A stretch of DNA of 62,515 nucleotides from Candidatus Cacconaster merdequi. Its GTDB lineage: Bacteria; Bacteroidota; Bacteroidia; Bacteroidales; UBA932. The position numbers and the translations under genes are program-made. Every line of letters begins with the position of its first letter. The first letter of the stretch is position 1. Shown here piece after piece: positions 50,214 through 59,788 of this stretch. A model generated the notes under the pieces. It saw only the letters and a list, made by a program, of their open reading frames with translations. It was not told the DNA's origin and ran no database searches. The stretch is taken from assembly GCA_018064345.1 (NCBI GenBank), contig JAGHVK010000085.1, positions 1-62,515 of the forward strand, in the 5' to 3' direction.

Positions 50214-51277
50214 GAAAGAAAACCAGAAATTCAATAATTGTTGCGGCAATTGCTGTTATCATCATAGCATTGGTCTGTGGTTGCGACTATTACCGCACGT
50301 TTTACCGGGATAATGTCTCTCCGCAGGACGAAGGGGCCGTTGTCGTGAAAGTTTATCACAACTTCTCTTATGACGATTTGTGCAGAGTTATGGAGGAATC
50401 AGGAGCCCTTCAGAGCATCAGAACGTTCAGGAGGGCTGCACGCTTCATGGACTTGACTGACGGGTTCAAGGCTGGAGCATACTCTATTAGAAGAGGAATG
50501 AACAACAAGGCTCTTGTGAGAATGTTTGCAAACGGATGGCAAACACCTGTGAAGGTCTCTTTCAGCGGCTATATCCGTTCACTTGAAAGATTCTCGGCAA
50601 TCCTTGGCGAAAAGTTCGAAGCGGATTCCGCTTCTTTTGCGACGGTACTGACAGATACGGCTGTGATGTCGAAGTATGGTTTTGAAAAAGAGAGTTTCAT
50701 CGGGATGTTCATTCCGAATACTTATGAGTTCTATTGGACTGTATCCCCTGAGGCTTTTGTGGAAAGGATGAACAAGGAGTATCTGGCTTTCTGGAATGAA
50801 TCCAGGCAGAAGAAGGCAGATGATATCGGGCTCGACAGGAAGCAGGTCAGCACTCTTGCCTCAATAGTGATAAGCGAGACAAAGTACGAACCTGAGATGG
50901 CAAGGGTGGCCGGAGTCTATATGAACAGGCTTCACAAAGGCATTTTGCTTCAAGCAGACCCTACCGTAATCTTTGCTTGTAATCAATTCGGTATACAGAG
51001 GGTACTGAACAGCCATTTGAAAATTGACTCCCCGTACAATACTTACATACATAAGGGGCTTCCTCCCGGACCGATTACAATGTCCCCCATCGTAGCGATT
51101 GATGCAGTACTCAATTATGAGCGGCATAACTATATTTTCTTCTGTGCGCGCGAAACTTTCGATGGTCAGCATAATTTTGCAAGCACGCTGTCCGGACATA
51201 TGGCCAACGCCCGCGCATATCACAAGGCATTGACTGCTCTTCAAAAGAAAAAGAAAAGTGAGGCAGGGGAAAAATAA
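50210..51277 (+). CDS. mltG: Endolytic transglycosylase MltG
   Basis: Inner-membrane YceG-family enzyme that cuts nascent glycan strands, 355 residues. An N-terminal membrane helix (IIVAAIAVIIIALVCGC) is followed by a LysM-like region and the catalytic domain. Motifs are MFIPNTYEFYW, ASIVISETKYEPEMARVAGVYMNRL (catalytic Glu), LLQADPTVIFA and the end block HKGLPPGPITMSPIVAIDAVL. Converges on the SRP RNA gene. Confidence 0.95.
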   Translation: MRKKTRNSIIVAAIAVIIIALVCGCDYYRTFYRDNVSPQDEGAVVVKVYHNFSYDDLCRVMEESGALQSIRTFRRAARFMDLTDGFKAGAYSIRRGMNNKALVRMFANGWQTPVKVSFSGYIRSLERFSAILGEKFEADSASFATVLTDTAVMSKYGFEKESFIGMFIPNTYEFYWTVSPEAFVERMNKEYLAFWNESRQKKADDIGLDRKQVSTLASIVISETKYEPEMARVAGVYMNRLHKGILLQADPTVIFACNQFGIQRVLNSHLKIDSPYNTYIHKGLPPGPITMSPIVAIDAVLNYERHNYIFFCARETFDGQHNFASTLSGHMANARAYHKALTALQKKKKSEAGEK

Positions 51278-51281
51278 AAAA

Positions 51282-51380
51282 GGGTAAGCTTGATATATCG
51301 CACCGCTACAACCACCTACCCTTGCTGCGGTCAAGCCCTGGGGGAGTTCAGTGGGAGCTGGTCGTATATGACTTACCCGA
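51282..51380 (-). ncRNA. ffs: Small signal recognition particle RNA (4.5S type)
   Basis: On the minus strand the ends pair (GGGTAAG with CTTACCC), closing a rod about 97 bases long. The 3' side runs straight into TTTTTT. The conserved domain IV reads CCCCCAGGGC-TTGACC-GCAGCAAGGG, matching the bacterial SRP pattern with the AGCA internal-loop strand. The apical loop is UGAC rather than GGAA, which fits the URRC loop class. A minus-strand TATCTTTG box lies just upstream. It scaffolds Ffh for membrane-protein targeting. Confidence 0.9.
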
Positions 51381-51383
51381 GGA

Positions 51384-51391
51384 CAAAGATA
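51384..51391 (-). promoter_or_regulatory. Bacteroidota -7 box for the SRP RNA
   Basis: Minus-strand TATCTTTG, placed to start transcription at about 51380. Confidence 0.75.
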
Positions 51392-51406
51392 GATATTTTT
51401 TGGAAA

Positions 51407-51414
51407 TAACTTTG
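51407..51414 (+). promoter_or_regulatory. Bacteroidota -7 box for mnmA
   Basis: TAACTTTG, 28 bases before the ATG; divergent from the SRP RNA promoter, whose box is 16 bases away. Confidence 0.65.
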
Positions 51415-51441
51415 TTTTTTGATTGATTTTTTAGCTATACG

Positions 51442-52614
51442 ATGAAAGTTTGCATTGGCCTTTCCGGTGGAGTGGATTCAAGTGTAGCGGCATATCTTCT
51501 TAAACAGCAGGGATATGACGTGTTTGCTCTCTTTATGCAGAACTGGCACGATACAGAGGGGACCTTACATGGTGACTGTGAATGGGAAGAGGACCGTTCT
51601 GTTGCTGAAATGGTTGCCCGCAAGATAGGAATACCGTTCCATTTTGTGGATTTGAGCGATGAATACCGGAAAAGAGTCGTTGATTATATGTTCAGTGAGT
51701 ATGCGAAGGGGCGTACACCTAATCCCGATGTCCTTTGCAACCGGGAAATCAAGTTCGACGCGTTTTTGAAGGCAGCGGAGGCTCTTGGAGCCGATATGGT
51801 GGCAACCGGGCATTATTGCCGCAAAGATGAGTTCACAGGACCTGACGGTAATATCATATACAGGATTCTCTCTGGAAGCGATCCGAATAAGGACCAGAGC
51901 TATTTTCTCTGCCAGCTTTCGCAGCAGCAGCTTTCGAAGGCTATGTTCCCGATAGGCGACATATGCAAGCCGCAGGTGCGGCAGATTGCACGTGATGCCG
52001 GGCTGCAAAGTGCTGAAAAGAAGGATTCGCAAGGCATCTGCTTTGTCGGCAAAGTAGATCTTCCTGTGTTTCTCCAGCAGAAATTGAAGGCAAAGGAGGG
52101 GGATGTAATTGAAATCTTCCGCAGTCATTATGAGGGCCTGAATGTGCCTGAAACTCTTGAGGGACTTGCAAAACCATTGAAGTACAGCAGGGATGATGGA
52201 AAAGTGATCGGACGGCACATCGGTGTGCAGTATTACACTATAGGGCAGCGCAAGGGGTTGAACATAGGCGGTCACGCGGAACCTGTCTTCATCATCGCCA
52301 ATGATGTCGAGAACAACATAATCTATGTGGGAGAAGGACAAAGCCATCCTGGATTGTATCGCAAGGCCTTGAAGATAAGGCCGGAAGAGATTCAATGGAT
52401 AAGGCCGGACCTTTGTATGGCAGAAGGGGAGGAGAGAAGATATCTTGTAAGAATCCGTTATCGCCAGCCGCTTCAAAAGGCAAAGTTGATCAGCAGGGCT
52501 GATGGTATGTACATTCTTTTCGATGAGGCCCAGAGAGGCATTACTCCCGGACAGTTCGCGGCTTGGTATGCCGGGGACGGGGAGATGATTGGCAGCGGAG
52601 TCATCAGCGAGTAG
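51442..52614 (+). CDS. mnmA: tRNA-specific 2-thiouridylase MnmA
   Basis: Thiolates U34 of tRNA-Lys, -Glu and -Gln, 390 residues. It has the PP-loop GLSGGVDSSVAAYLL (residues 6-20), the first catalytic Cys in NPDVLCNREIKFD, MVATGHY, KDQSYFLCQL, and the second catalytic Cys in SQGICFVGK. C-terminal barrels contain YTIGQRKGLNIGG. The length is normal. It is followed by a flavoprotein gene after six bases. Confidence 0.96.
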   Translation: MKVCIGLSGGVDSSVAAYLLKQQGYDVFALFMQNWHDTEGTLHGDCEWEEDRSVAEMVARKIGIPFHFVDLSDEYRKRVVDYMFSEYAKGRTPNPDVLCNREIKFDAFLKAAEALGADMVATGHYCRKDEFTGPDGNIIYRILSGSDPNKDQSYFLCQLSQQQLSKAMFPIGDICKPQVRQIARDAGLQSAEKKDSQGICFVGKVDLPVFLQQKLKAKEGDVIEIFRSHYEGLNVPETLEGLAKPLKYSRDDGKVIGRHIGVQYYTIGQRKGLNIGGHAEPVFIIANDVENNIIYVGEGQSHPGLYRKALKIRPEEIQWIRPDLCMAEGEERRYLVRIRYRQPLQKAKLISRADGMYILFDEAQRGITPGQFAAWYAGDGEMIGSGVISE

Positions 52615-52620
52615 AAGTAT

Positions 52621-53847
52621 ATGGCGGAGCGTAAGATATACATAATAGGCGGAGGCCCTGCCGGAATGATGGCGGCGATAAAGGCCGCCGAGGTTCTGCG
52701 TGAATCAGGTGATGAAAGGGCGGGAGACCGCATTGTCCTGTACGACAAAAACGATGTTCTGGGACGCAAGATATATCTTACCGGAAGAGGACGCTGCAAC
52801 ATAACCAATATGAGACCTTGGAGTGAGTTTTCAACGCATATCCATCCGAATCAGAATTTTTTGAAGCACGCGTTCCACGCATTCTCCAATTCCGATGTAA
52901 TTGCCTTTTTTGAATCGCTTGGCGTTCCTACGGTAGTGTTGCAGGGCCAGCGCGTCTTCCCTGCATCATTAAAGGCGGCTGATGTGGCAAGGTCTCTTGA
53001 GAACAGGGTTCACGAACTTGGAATACAGGTACGCAGGGAAAGTGTCGATATCAAAGGCTTTGACAGGATGTTCGGAGATGGCATTGTCATACTTGCCACC
53101 GGGGGAAAATCATACCCTGTCACCGGCTCTACGGGAGATGGATATGAAATGGCCTCATCTGTAGGGCATACCGTCACAAGCCTCTTCCCCTGTGAGACGG
53201 CTCTGCTTCCGTATGGATATGACCGCAATCTTGAGGGAATCGAACTCAAGAATGTGAGCCTGAGCCTTTTCGTGGACAAAGACAAGGTTCAGGTCGAAGA
53301 AGGGGATTTCTCTTTTACGAATGATGGTATCGAGAGCGGTATTGCATACAAGATTTCACGTCGTGCTGTCTGGGCATTGATGAACGGCCAGAGGGTTGAG
53401 GTTGTCCTTGATTTGAAACCAGCCTTGAGCAAAGAGAAGCTTGCTGCAAGGATTGCCCGGGATGTTGTTCAGATGAAAGGCCGCCCGAAAGCCAGTTCGC
53501 TTCTTCGTGGCTTGATGCCGGAGGCTTTGATTGCCCCTTTCCTGATGGCTGATAAACGGGCAATAGAGATTGAAAGCCTTCCGGATGCACTGAAATCGTG
53601 GCGTATGAAGATTGAAAGTTTCAAAGGCTATGAAAGGGCCGTCGTCACTGCCGGGGGCGTGAGCCTCAAGGAGGTATCTCAGAAGACGATGGCTTCAAAA
53701 ATGAAACCAGGACTCTTCCTTGCCGGAGAAGTCCTGGATCTGGATGGCGATACCGGAGGGTACAATTTGCAGATAGCATTTTCTACAGGAGCCCTGGCCG
53801 GATCTTCGGCAGCCAAAGAATTGCTTACATCCTCTCAGGCAATCTGA
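52621..53847 (+). CDS. NAD(P)/FAD-dependent oxidoreductase, HI0933/YhiN family
   Basis: A 408-residue flavoprotein. It has N-terminal GGGPAGMMAAIKAAE (FAD Rossmann), DVLGRKIYLTGRGRCNITN (family signature), IVILATGGKSYPVTGSTGDGYEMA and C-terminal PGLFLAGEVLDLDGDTGGYNLQIAFSTG split over two motifs. BaiN-type members reduce steroid or bile-acid double bonds, but most are uncharacterised, so the substrate is open. Its last 23 bases overlap the 3' end of the convergent argS. Confidence 0.9.
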   Translation: MAERKIYIIGGGPAGMMAAIKAAEVLRESGDERAGDRIVLYDKNDVLGRKIYLTGRGRCNITNMRPWSEFSTHIHPNQNFLKHAFHAFSNSDVIAFFESLGVPTVVLQGQRVFPASLKAADVARSLENRVHELGIQVRRESVDIKGFDRMFGDGIVILATGGKSYPVTGSTGDGYEMASSVGHTVTSLFPCETALLPYGYDRNLEGIELKNVSLSLFVDKDKVQVEEGDFSFTNDGIESGIAYKISRRAVWALMNGQRVEVVLDLKPALSKEKLAARIARDVVQMKGRPKASSLLRGLMPEALIAPFLMADKRAIEIESLPDALKSWRMKIESFKGYERAVVTAGGVSLKEVSQKTMASKMKPGLFLAGEVLDLDGDTGGYNLQIAFSTGALAGSSAAKELLTSSQAI

Positions 53848-55594
53848 TGCCGAGGATACCCATGGCGTGGGTAAGGACGCGGGCGATGGTCTCAATCATA
53901 AGGAGCCTCTGAGCGCGTATGCTTCTGTCAGGCTCTTTGAGTATCCGGGTGTCGTGGTAGTACTGGTTGAATTCTTTGGCAAGCTCGTATGCGAAATTCG
54001 CCACCACCGCCGGAGAGTGGGCGCTTCCAGCTTCCCTGATTTTGTCAGGATATGATGCAAGAATTTGGACAAGAGCCTCTTCCTTAGCTATCAGCTCCGC
54101 TCCAGTGGCCTCAGGTTTGTCTTCCGCGCGGCGGAGAATAGAATGTATCCTTGCGTGAGTATACTGGATGAACGGGCCGGTATTGCCGTTGAAGTCAATT
54201 GACTCCTTAGGGTCGAAGAGCATGGTCTTCTTAGGATCAACCTTGATTATGAAGTACTTGAGGGCACCGAGGCCTAGCATCATATAAAGATCTTCCTTTT
54301 CGCTCTCTTTCATTCCTTCAAGTTTGCCAAGTTCCTGAGAGGTCTCCTTCGCGGTTGTGTACATCTTCTCGATGAGGTCATCAGCATCTACAACCGTACC
54401 TTCGCGTGATTTCATCTTGCCTTCAGGAAGTTCCACCATTCCGTACGACAGGTGATAAATGGCGTCTGACCATTCGAAACCGAGTTTCCCGAGAATCAGC
54501 TTGAGGACCTGGAAGTGATAGTTCTGTTCGTTCCCGACCACATAGATATGTTCGTCGAATTTGTATTCCTTGAATCTTTCAGCGGCAGTCCCGAGGTCCT
54601 GGGTCATATATACTGACGTACCGTCGCTTCGCAGAAGGAGCTTCTGGTCAAGTCCGTCGGCAGTAAGGTCACACCATACCGAACCGTCCTCGTGACGTTC
54701 GAATATGCCCTTTGAGAGGCCTGCCTCGACTAACGATTTGCCAAGCAGGTAAGTATTTGATTCATAATATGTCTTGTCGAAAGAAATTCCGAGGGAAGAG
54801 TATGTCTGGTCGAAGCCGGCATACACCCAGTCGTTCATCTTCTTCCACAGACCCCTGACCTCGGGGTCACCCTGTTCCCATTTGACAAGCATAGCCTGAG
54901 CCTCTTTAAGGATCGGTGCGTTCTTCTCAGCCTCTTCCTGAGACATTCCTTCGGCTACAAGTTTCTCCACGTCAGCCTTGTAGAGGTCGTTGAACTTCAC
55001 GTAGAAGTCACCTATCAGATGGTCACCCTTCTTGCCTGCCTGCTCAGGAGTGATTCCGTTACCGCAGCGGAGCCACGCTATCATGGATTTGCAGATGTGG
55101 ATACCACGGTCGTTCACGAGGTTCACACGTATGACATTATGGCCGTTCGCGGCAAGAAGCTGTGAGACGCTCCAGCCCAGAAGGTTGTTGCGCACGTGTC
55201 CCAAGTGAAGGGGCTTGTTGGTGTTGGGCGATGAGAACTCCACCATAACGGTTTTTCCTGTAGGAGGAAGCTGCCCGTAGTCAGGAGTCAGTGCAATCGT
55301 CTTGAGCGTTTCAGCCCAGAATGATTTAGAAAGTTTCAGGTTAAGGAATCCCTTCACTACATTGAAGCCGGCTATCTGCGGGCAGTTTGCCTTAATCCAT
55401 TCACCAATCTCGGAAGCAGTGGCTTCGGGAGCTTTGTGGCTTGTCTTCAAAAGAGGGAACACAACGAGAGTGACATCTCCCTCAAAATCTTTTCTTGTCG
55501 GTTGGAGCTGTATGAGATTGTCAGCGGCATCGATTCCGTATAGTGCCTTTACTGCACTGCGGGCCGCCTTTTCAGTATATTCAAATGGTCCCAT
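53825..55594 (-). CDS. argS: Arginyl-tRNA synthetase
   Basis: Class I aminoacyl-tRNA synthetase, 589 residues. The N-terminal Add-1 domain is followed by VEFSSPNTNKPLHLGHVRNN carrying the HIGH motif as HLGH, and the KMSKS-loop variant GKMKSREGTVVDADDLI. The anticodon-binding alpha-helical end includes QYTHARIHSILRRAE and terminates LGIRLPERM. Convergent overlap of 23 bases with the flavoprotein gene. The alanine symporter lies three bases upstream on the same strand. Confidence 0.97.
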   Translation of the reverse strand: MGPFEYTEKAARSAVKALYGIDAADNLIQLQPTRKDFEGDVTLVVFPLLKTSHKAPEATASEIGEWIKANCPQIAGFNVVKGFLNLKLSKSFWAETLKTIALTPDYGQLPPTGKTVMVEFSSPNTNKPLHLGHVRNNLLGWSVSQLLAANGHNVIRVNLVNDRGIHICKSMIAWLRCGNGITPEQAGKKGDHLIGDFYVKFNDLYKADVEKLVAEGMSQEEAEKNAPILKEAQAMLVKWEQGDPEVRGLWKKMNDWVYAGFDQTYSSLGISFDKTYYESNTYLLGKSLVEAGLSKGIFERHEDGSVWCDLTADGLDQKLLLRSDGTSVYMTQDLGTAAERFKEYKFDEHIYVVGNEQNYHFQVLKLILGKLGFEWSDAIYHLSYGMVELPEGKMKSREGTVVDADDLIEKMYTTAKETSQELGKLEGMKESEKEDLYMMLGLGALKYFIIKVDPKKTMLFDPKESIDFNGNTGPFIQYTHARIHSILRRAEDKPEATGAELIAKEEALVQILASYPDKIREAGSAHSPAVVANFAYELAKEFNQYYHDTRILKEPDRSIRAQRLLMIETIARVLTHAMGILGIRLPERM

Positions 55595-55597
55595 CTA

Positions 55598-56995
55598 TCA
55601 ATCTTTATCGTTTTCTTTCTTGAAATATATATCCATCTGCCTGCGGGCCTTTGGCGCAAGGCAGAAGAGTGTGAACATAGTCGGGAATGCCATCAGAGCA
55701 TAGGCCGTGTCAATCAGACTGACGGCAGTCTTCAGAGGGATCACGGCCGCAACGATGAGCATTGCCAGGAAAAAGTAGTTGTAGTATTTGGAGTACTTCG
55801 CTCCGAAGAGGAATCCTGTGCATTTCTGCCCGTAGTACGAGTAAGAGAACATCGTGCTGAAGGCGAAGAGTATGACCATAGCAAAAAGCAGATAGTGTCC
55901 GACGCCCGGGATTGCCGCCTCAAATGCGTTCAAGGCAAGACGCAACCCTTCCATGGACCCCATGCCGCTGCCTGAAGGCATCAGTGAAGGATTGATGGCA
56001 GTCCCGACCAGAATCGCTATGGCCGTAAGTGTACAGACCAGACCTGAATCGATGGAAGGACCAAGCATTGCAACGAGACCTTCGCGTACAGGTTCATTGT
56101 TCTTGGATGCTCCGTGCATCATCGACGCGGTGCCTACACCAGCCTCGTTAACGAGAGCCGCACGACGTACTCCTGTAAGAGCAATCATTATTATGGACCC
56201 GATACCTCCGCCGAGCGCTCCGCGTGGGGTGAAAGCCCCTACAATTATGCTCTTCAATACTCCCGGAACAAGCGGTGCGTGCCTTATGATTATGAAGAGA
56301 ACAAGAATGAAGTAAAGCGCAACCATTGTGGGTACCATCTTGGTGGCAATCTTCGAGATTCTTCTGATTCCACCGATTATCACGAAAGCAACGCATATCG
56401 TGATGCACACTCCTATGATGAACCGCAGAGTGACGGTATTGTCTTCAGGAGCGAAGAAGATGGTGGTGATTGACTCGGTCAGCTGGTTCGCCTGCATGAT
56501 GCATAGAGTACCGATCAGACCGAATATTGCGAAGAATACGGCCAATGGCTTCCATTTTTTACCCAGTCCGTTGATAATCATATACATTGGGCCACCCTGA
56601 GTTTCTCCGGCGTCGTCTTTGCCCTTGTACATCACTGCCAGAGTCCCTTCGAAGAACTTTGTCGCCATACCCACTATCGCACTGACCCACATCCAGAAGA
56701 TGGCGCCTGCGCCACCGATTGAAAGGGCTACCGCCACGCCGGCTATGTTCCCCATTCCCACCGTCGCAGCAATTGCGCTTGCCAAAGCTTCGAAAGAAGA
56801 AATCTGCCCTTCCGCCTTGTCATCCTTTATACGGAGTACGTTGATGGCCCGGCCGTAGTATCTTATCGGAGCAAACTTTGAATAGAACAGAAAAAAGAGT
56901 CCTCCGCCGATAAGCAGGAAGAAGAGAGGGTATCCACAGATGAAATCGCTGAAAGAGGCAATCCCGTTGCCGATTGAATTCCAAAGCCCGTCCAT
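55598..56995 (-). CDS. Alanine or glycine:cation symporter (AGCS family)
   Basis: A 465-residue inner-membrane transporter with about 11 hydrophobic helices, coupling Na+ (or H+) to alanine/glycine uptake. The family signature is SALASAIAATVGMGNIAGVAVAL-like (seen as ASAIAATVGMGNIAGVAVA near residue 67). Other blocks are GGPMYMIINGLGKKW, RRAALVNEAGVGTASMMHGAS and FSTMFSYSYYGQKC. It is upstream of argS, and transcription may come from the rpoD direction. Confidence 0.94.
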   Translation of the reverse strand: MDGLWNSIGNGIASFSDFICGYPLFFLLIGGGLFFLFYSKFAPIRYYGRAINVLRIKDDKAEGQISSFEALASAIAATVGMGNIAGVAVALSIGGAGAIFWMWVSAIVGMATKFFEGTLAVMYKGKDDAGETQGGPMYMIINGLGKKWKPLAVFFAIFGLIGTLCIMQANQLTESITTIFFAPEDNTVTLRFIIGVCITICVAFVIIGGIRRISKIATKMVPTMVALYFILVLFIIIRHAPLVPGVLKSIIVGAFTPRGALGGGIGSIIMIALTGVRRAALVNEAGVGTASMMHGASKNNEPVREGLVAMLGPSIDSGLVCTLTAIAILVGTAINPSLMPSGSGMGSMEGLRLALNAFEAAIPGVGHYLLFAMVILFAFSTMFSYSYYGQKCTGFLFGAKYSKYYNYFFLAMLIVAAVIPLKTAVSLIDTAYALMAFPTMFTLFCLAPKARRQMDIYFKKENDKD

Positions 56996-57027
56996 AAAGT
57001 GAGTTGCTTGTGATGTGGTGATGATAC

Positions 57028-57888
57028 TTATCCGAGATAGCCTTTGAGAAGCTTGCTTCTTGCACTGTGGCGCAGGCGGCGGATGGCCTTTTCCTTGATC
57101 TGGCGGACACGTTCGCGTGTGAGGCCGAACTTTTCGCCGATCTCTTCAAGAGTCATCTCCTGGCACCCGATGCCGAAGAAGTATCTTACTATATCCCTTT
57201 CACGCTCTGTCAGAGTTGAAAGTGCCCGTTCAATCTCCTTGTTGAGGGATTCGTTCACCAATCCCCTGTCAGCGTTAGGCGAATCGTTGTTCACCAACAC
57301 GTCAAGAAGGCTGTTGTCTTCACCATCGACGAACGGAGCATCCACAGAGACGTGGCGGCCAGAAACCCTGAGGGTATCCGCAATCTTTTCTCGTGGAATC
57401 TCAAGCATCTCGGCCAGTTCGTCAGGCGACGGCATACGTTCGTTCTCCTGCTCGAACTTGGACAGAGCTTTGTTTATCTTGTTGAGGGAACCCACCTGGT
57501 TGAGGGGCAGTCTCACGATGCGGCTCTGTTCTGCGAGAGCCTGCAATATGCTCTGGCGGATCCACCATACAGCGTATGAAATGAACTTGAATCCGCGGGT
57601 TTCATCGAATTTCTCGGCAGCCTTTATCAGACCGAGATTGCCTTCGTTGATGAGGTCCGGAAGGCTGATTCCCTGATTCTGATACTGCTTTGCCACTGAT
57701 ACTACGAAGCGGAGGTTAGCCCTTGTCAGTTTTTCGAGAGCCTCCTGGTCGCCTTTCCTGATACGCTGGGCCAGTTCCACTTCTTCTTCTACGGTAATTA
57801 GTTCCTCACGACCGATTTCCTGAAGGTACTTGTCGAGCGAAGCGCTCTCACGGTTCGTGATGGATTTCGTGATTTTAAGTTGACGCAT
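57028..57888 (-). CDS. rpoD: Primary sigma factor RpoD (sigma-A, short Bacteroidota form)
   Basis: A 286-residue housekeeping sigma factor lacking the large non-conserved region and region 1.1 of E. coli RpoD. It begins [21 protein letters not shown] split at region 1.2. Region 2 has [20 protein letters not shown] and [18 protein letters not shown]. Region 3 has [18 protein letters not shown]. Region 4 has [14 protein letters not shown] then [20 protein letters not shown]. This sigma class reads the TAnnTTTG promoters found throughout the window. The ATG at 57888 is preferred to an upstream start. Confidence 0.96.
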   Translation of the reverse strand: MRQLKITKSITNRESASLDKYLQEIGREELITVEEEVELAQRIRKGDQEALEKLTRANLRFVVSVAKQYQNQGISLPDLINEGNLGLIKAAEKFDETRGFKFISYAVWWIRQSILQALAEQSRIVRLPLNQVGSLNKINKALSKFEQENERMPSPDELAEMLEIPREKIADTLRVSGRHVSVDAPFVDGEDNSLLDVLVNNDSPNADRGLVNESLNKEIERALSTLTERERDIVRYFFGIGCQEMTLEEIGEKFGLTRERVRQIKEKAIRRLRHSARSKLLKGYLG

Positions 57889-58051
57889 AAATAATTGAAA
57901 ATAACGCCGCTCCAAACAAACGGCATTAGTTTATACGAAGAAAAAGATAAATTGTTTCAAACTAGTGGCAATAGATGTTGTTTTCGTTCGGATTCCAGAG
58001 AAAAACAAATGGGAAAGTGGCTCATATGTTGTTTTGAGACGGATTTATGAT

Positions 58052-58059
58052 TACCTTTG
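58052..58059 (+). promoter_or_regulatory. Bacteroidota -7 box for the second polysaccharide locus
   Basis: TACCTTTG; gives a leader of about 170 bases. Confidence 0.7.
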
Positions 58060-58151
58060 CCAGTTGATTGTGAGGAAGCTCCGCTTGCTGGTATAGCCTG
58101 CGGACGGGGTGTTGTACAATCAAATGAACCTCCTCGCCGCGCCCGTCCATC

Positions 58152-58176
58152 TGTGACAGGCGTCCGCGAAGCGCGC
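58152..58176 (+). promoter_or_regulatory. Polysaccharide leader RNA element B
   Basis: TGTGACAGGCG followed by TCCGC-GAA-GCGCGC. The 11 bases are identical to element A at 26242. In the hairpin, one A-U pair is replaced by G-C and one C-G by U-G, with one mismatch. Confidence 0.55.
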
Positions 58177-58237
58177 CAAAGAAGGGCCGTCAGAATTAAT
58201 CAGGCAGCACTGCCTCAAGATGCACCCATAACCATAA

Positions 58238-59788
58238 ATGTCCACTGATACACAGGCAGCAAACAAACGCATAGCGAAGAATACGGTGTTCCTGTACATC
58301 CGTACAGCGTTTGTCATGCTGGTATCTCTTTATACCAGCAGGGTCGTGCTGAAAGCCTTGGGAGTGGAGGATTTCGGAGTGTACAGTGCGGTCGGGGGTT
58401 TTGTGGCAATGTTTTCGGTTGTATCCAGTGCTCTGTCAAGTGCCATCAGCAGGTTCATTACGTATGAAATAGGAACCGGCGATACTCAAAAGCTTCGAAA
58501 TGTGTTCTGCACAAGCGTGAACATCGAAATCGTAATATCGGTTATTGTTGTACTTCTCGTTGAGACCATAGGAGTTTGGTTTCTGAATAACAAGATGTCC
58601 ATTCCGGATGGCCGTATGCAGGCTGCCAACTGGATAATGCAACTTTCCACAATCTCATTCGTGGTAGGGCTGTTGAGCGTTCCATATAACGCTTGCATAA
58701 TCGCTCACGAACATTTGAACATTTATGCCTATATGGGCATCTTTGATGCATTGTGCAGGCTGGCGGGTGCATTCCTGATATCGGTTTCACCATTTGACAG
58801 ACTGATTTTCTACGGAATCCTACTGACGGCTGTTTCGCTGATATTCCGTATAGTATATGGTGTTTACTGCCGTATCCATTTTGCTGAGAGCAAGTATGCC
58901 TTTATGTTTGACAAATCTTTGTTCCGTGAAATGTTCGGTTTTGCGGGATGGAGTTTTCTCACTAACACTGCATGGATTTTCAATACACAAGGTGTATCAA
59001 TGCTGGTAAACGTCTATTTCGGCGTAGTAGTGAATGCTGCAAGGAGTGTTGCGGCCCAGGTAGAAGGTGCAGTAATGCAGTTTGTGAACAATTTCACAGT
59101 TGCTTTCAATCCTCAGATTACCAAATCTTATGCCTCCGATGATAAGGAACGTATGTTCTATCTGATTAACAAAGGTTCCAGATTTTCTTTTTTCCTCTTT
59201 CTGTTCTTTGCCATACCTGTTTATTTTGAGGCAGATTTTATTCTGTCGCTGTGGTTGAAAGTTGTGCCTGAAAATGCTGTATCTTTTGTTCGGCTTTCTT
59301 TGATTGCGTTGATTCCCAATCTAATAGGTAATACCGGATATGTGGCATGCATGGCAACAGGAAATATTCGAAAATATACTGTCTTGTTGACAACTATCGC
59401 TTGTACATCTTTTTTCATCACTTGGATTGCTTTTTATTCTGGCCTTGCACCGCAAAGCACTTATGTGATTTTTGCCGTTGTTTATGCTTTTGTGGAGGTG
59501 GCTCGTCTGATAATGATGAAGCAACTTCTGAATTTTCAGATAATGACATTCGTGAAAGATGTGATTGCCAAGTGTACAATCGTTCTGGCTCTTGCTTGTA
59601 TCGTTCCTTTTTTCGTGACACATTGCTTGGAACAATCGTGGTATAGATTGATAATTACGGTAATCTCTGGTTTTTTGTCATCTGCAGCGATAATGTATTT
59701 CATCGGCATGTCCTATGGCGAAAGAAATACATTGAAAACGGCTTTGGTCAGTCGTATCCGTTCGCATAAATTTCAGAACCATTTTTGA
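58238..59788 (+). CDS. Polysaccharide flippase (Wzx-like, MATE/MVF-type)
   Basis: A 516-residue membrane protein with about 12-14 hydrophobic helices. It starts KRIAKNTVFLYIRTAFVMLV and SLYTSRVVLKALGVEDFGVY, the usual opening of O-antigen and capsule repeat-unit flippases. It would move lipid-linked repeat units across the inner membrane. First gene of a locus behind a long structured leader. The last residues QNHF and the TGA lie in a dispersed palindrome copy. From about 59160 on, codon use becomes A/T-richer than in the preceding genes, as often seen in capsule loci. Confidence 0.9.
   Translation: MSTDTQAANKRIAKNTVFLYIRTAFVMLVSLYTSRVVLKALGVEDFGVYSAVGGFVAMFSVVSSALSSAISRFITYEIGTGDTQKLRNVFCTSVNIEIVISVIVVLLVETIGVWFLNNKMSIPDGRMQAANWIMQLSTISFVVGLLSVPYNACIIAHEHLNIYAYMGIFDALCRLAGAFLISVSPFDRLIFYGILLTAVSLIFRIVYGVYCRIHFAESKYAFMFDKSLFREMFGFAGWSFLTNTAWIFNTQGVSMLVNVYFGVVVNAARSVAAQVEGAVMQFVNNFTVAFNPQITKSYASDDKERMFYLINKGSRFSFFLFLFFAIPVYFEADFILSLWLKVVPENAVSFVRLSLIALIPNLIGNTGYVACMATGNIRKYTVLLTTIACTSFFITWIAFYSGLAPQSTYVIFAVVYAFVEVARLIMMKQLLNFQIMTFVKDVIAKCTIVLALACIVPFFVTHCLEQSWYRLIITVISGFLSSAAIMYFIGMSYGERNTLKTALVSRIRSHKFQNHF

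Larger units (their letters stand above)
57889..58237. other. Intergenic region between rpoD and the second polysaccharide locus
   Basis: A 349-base gap with no convincing gene. It holds the rpoD upstream region, the flippase promoter at 58052-58059 and a long leader of about 170 bases carrying the conserved hairpin element at 58152-58176. Confidence 0.6.
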
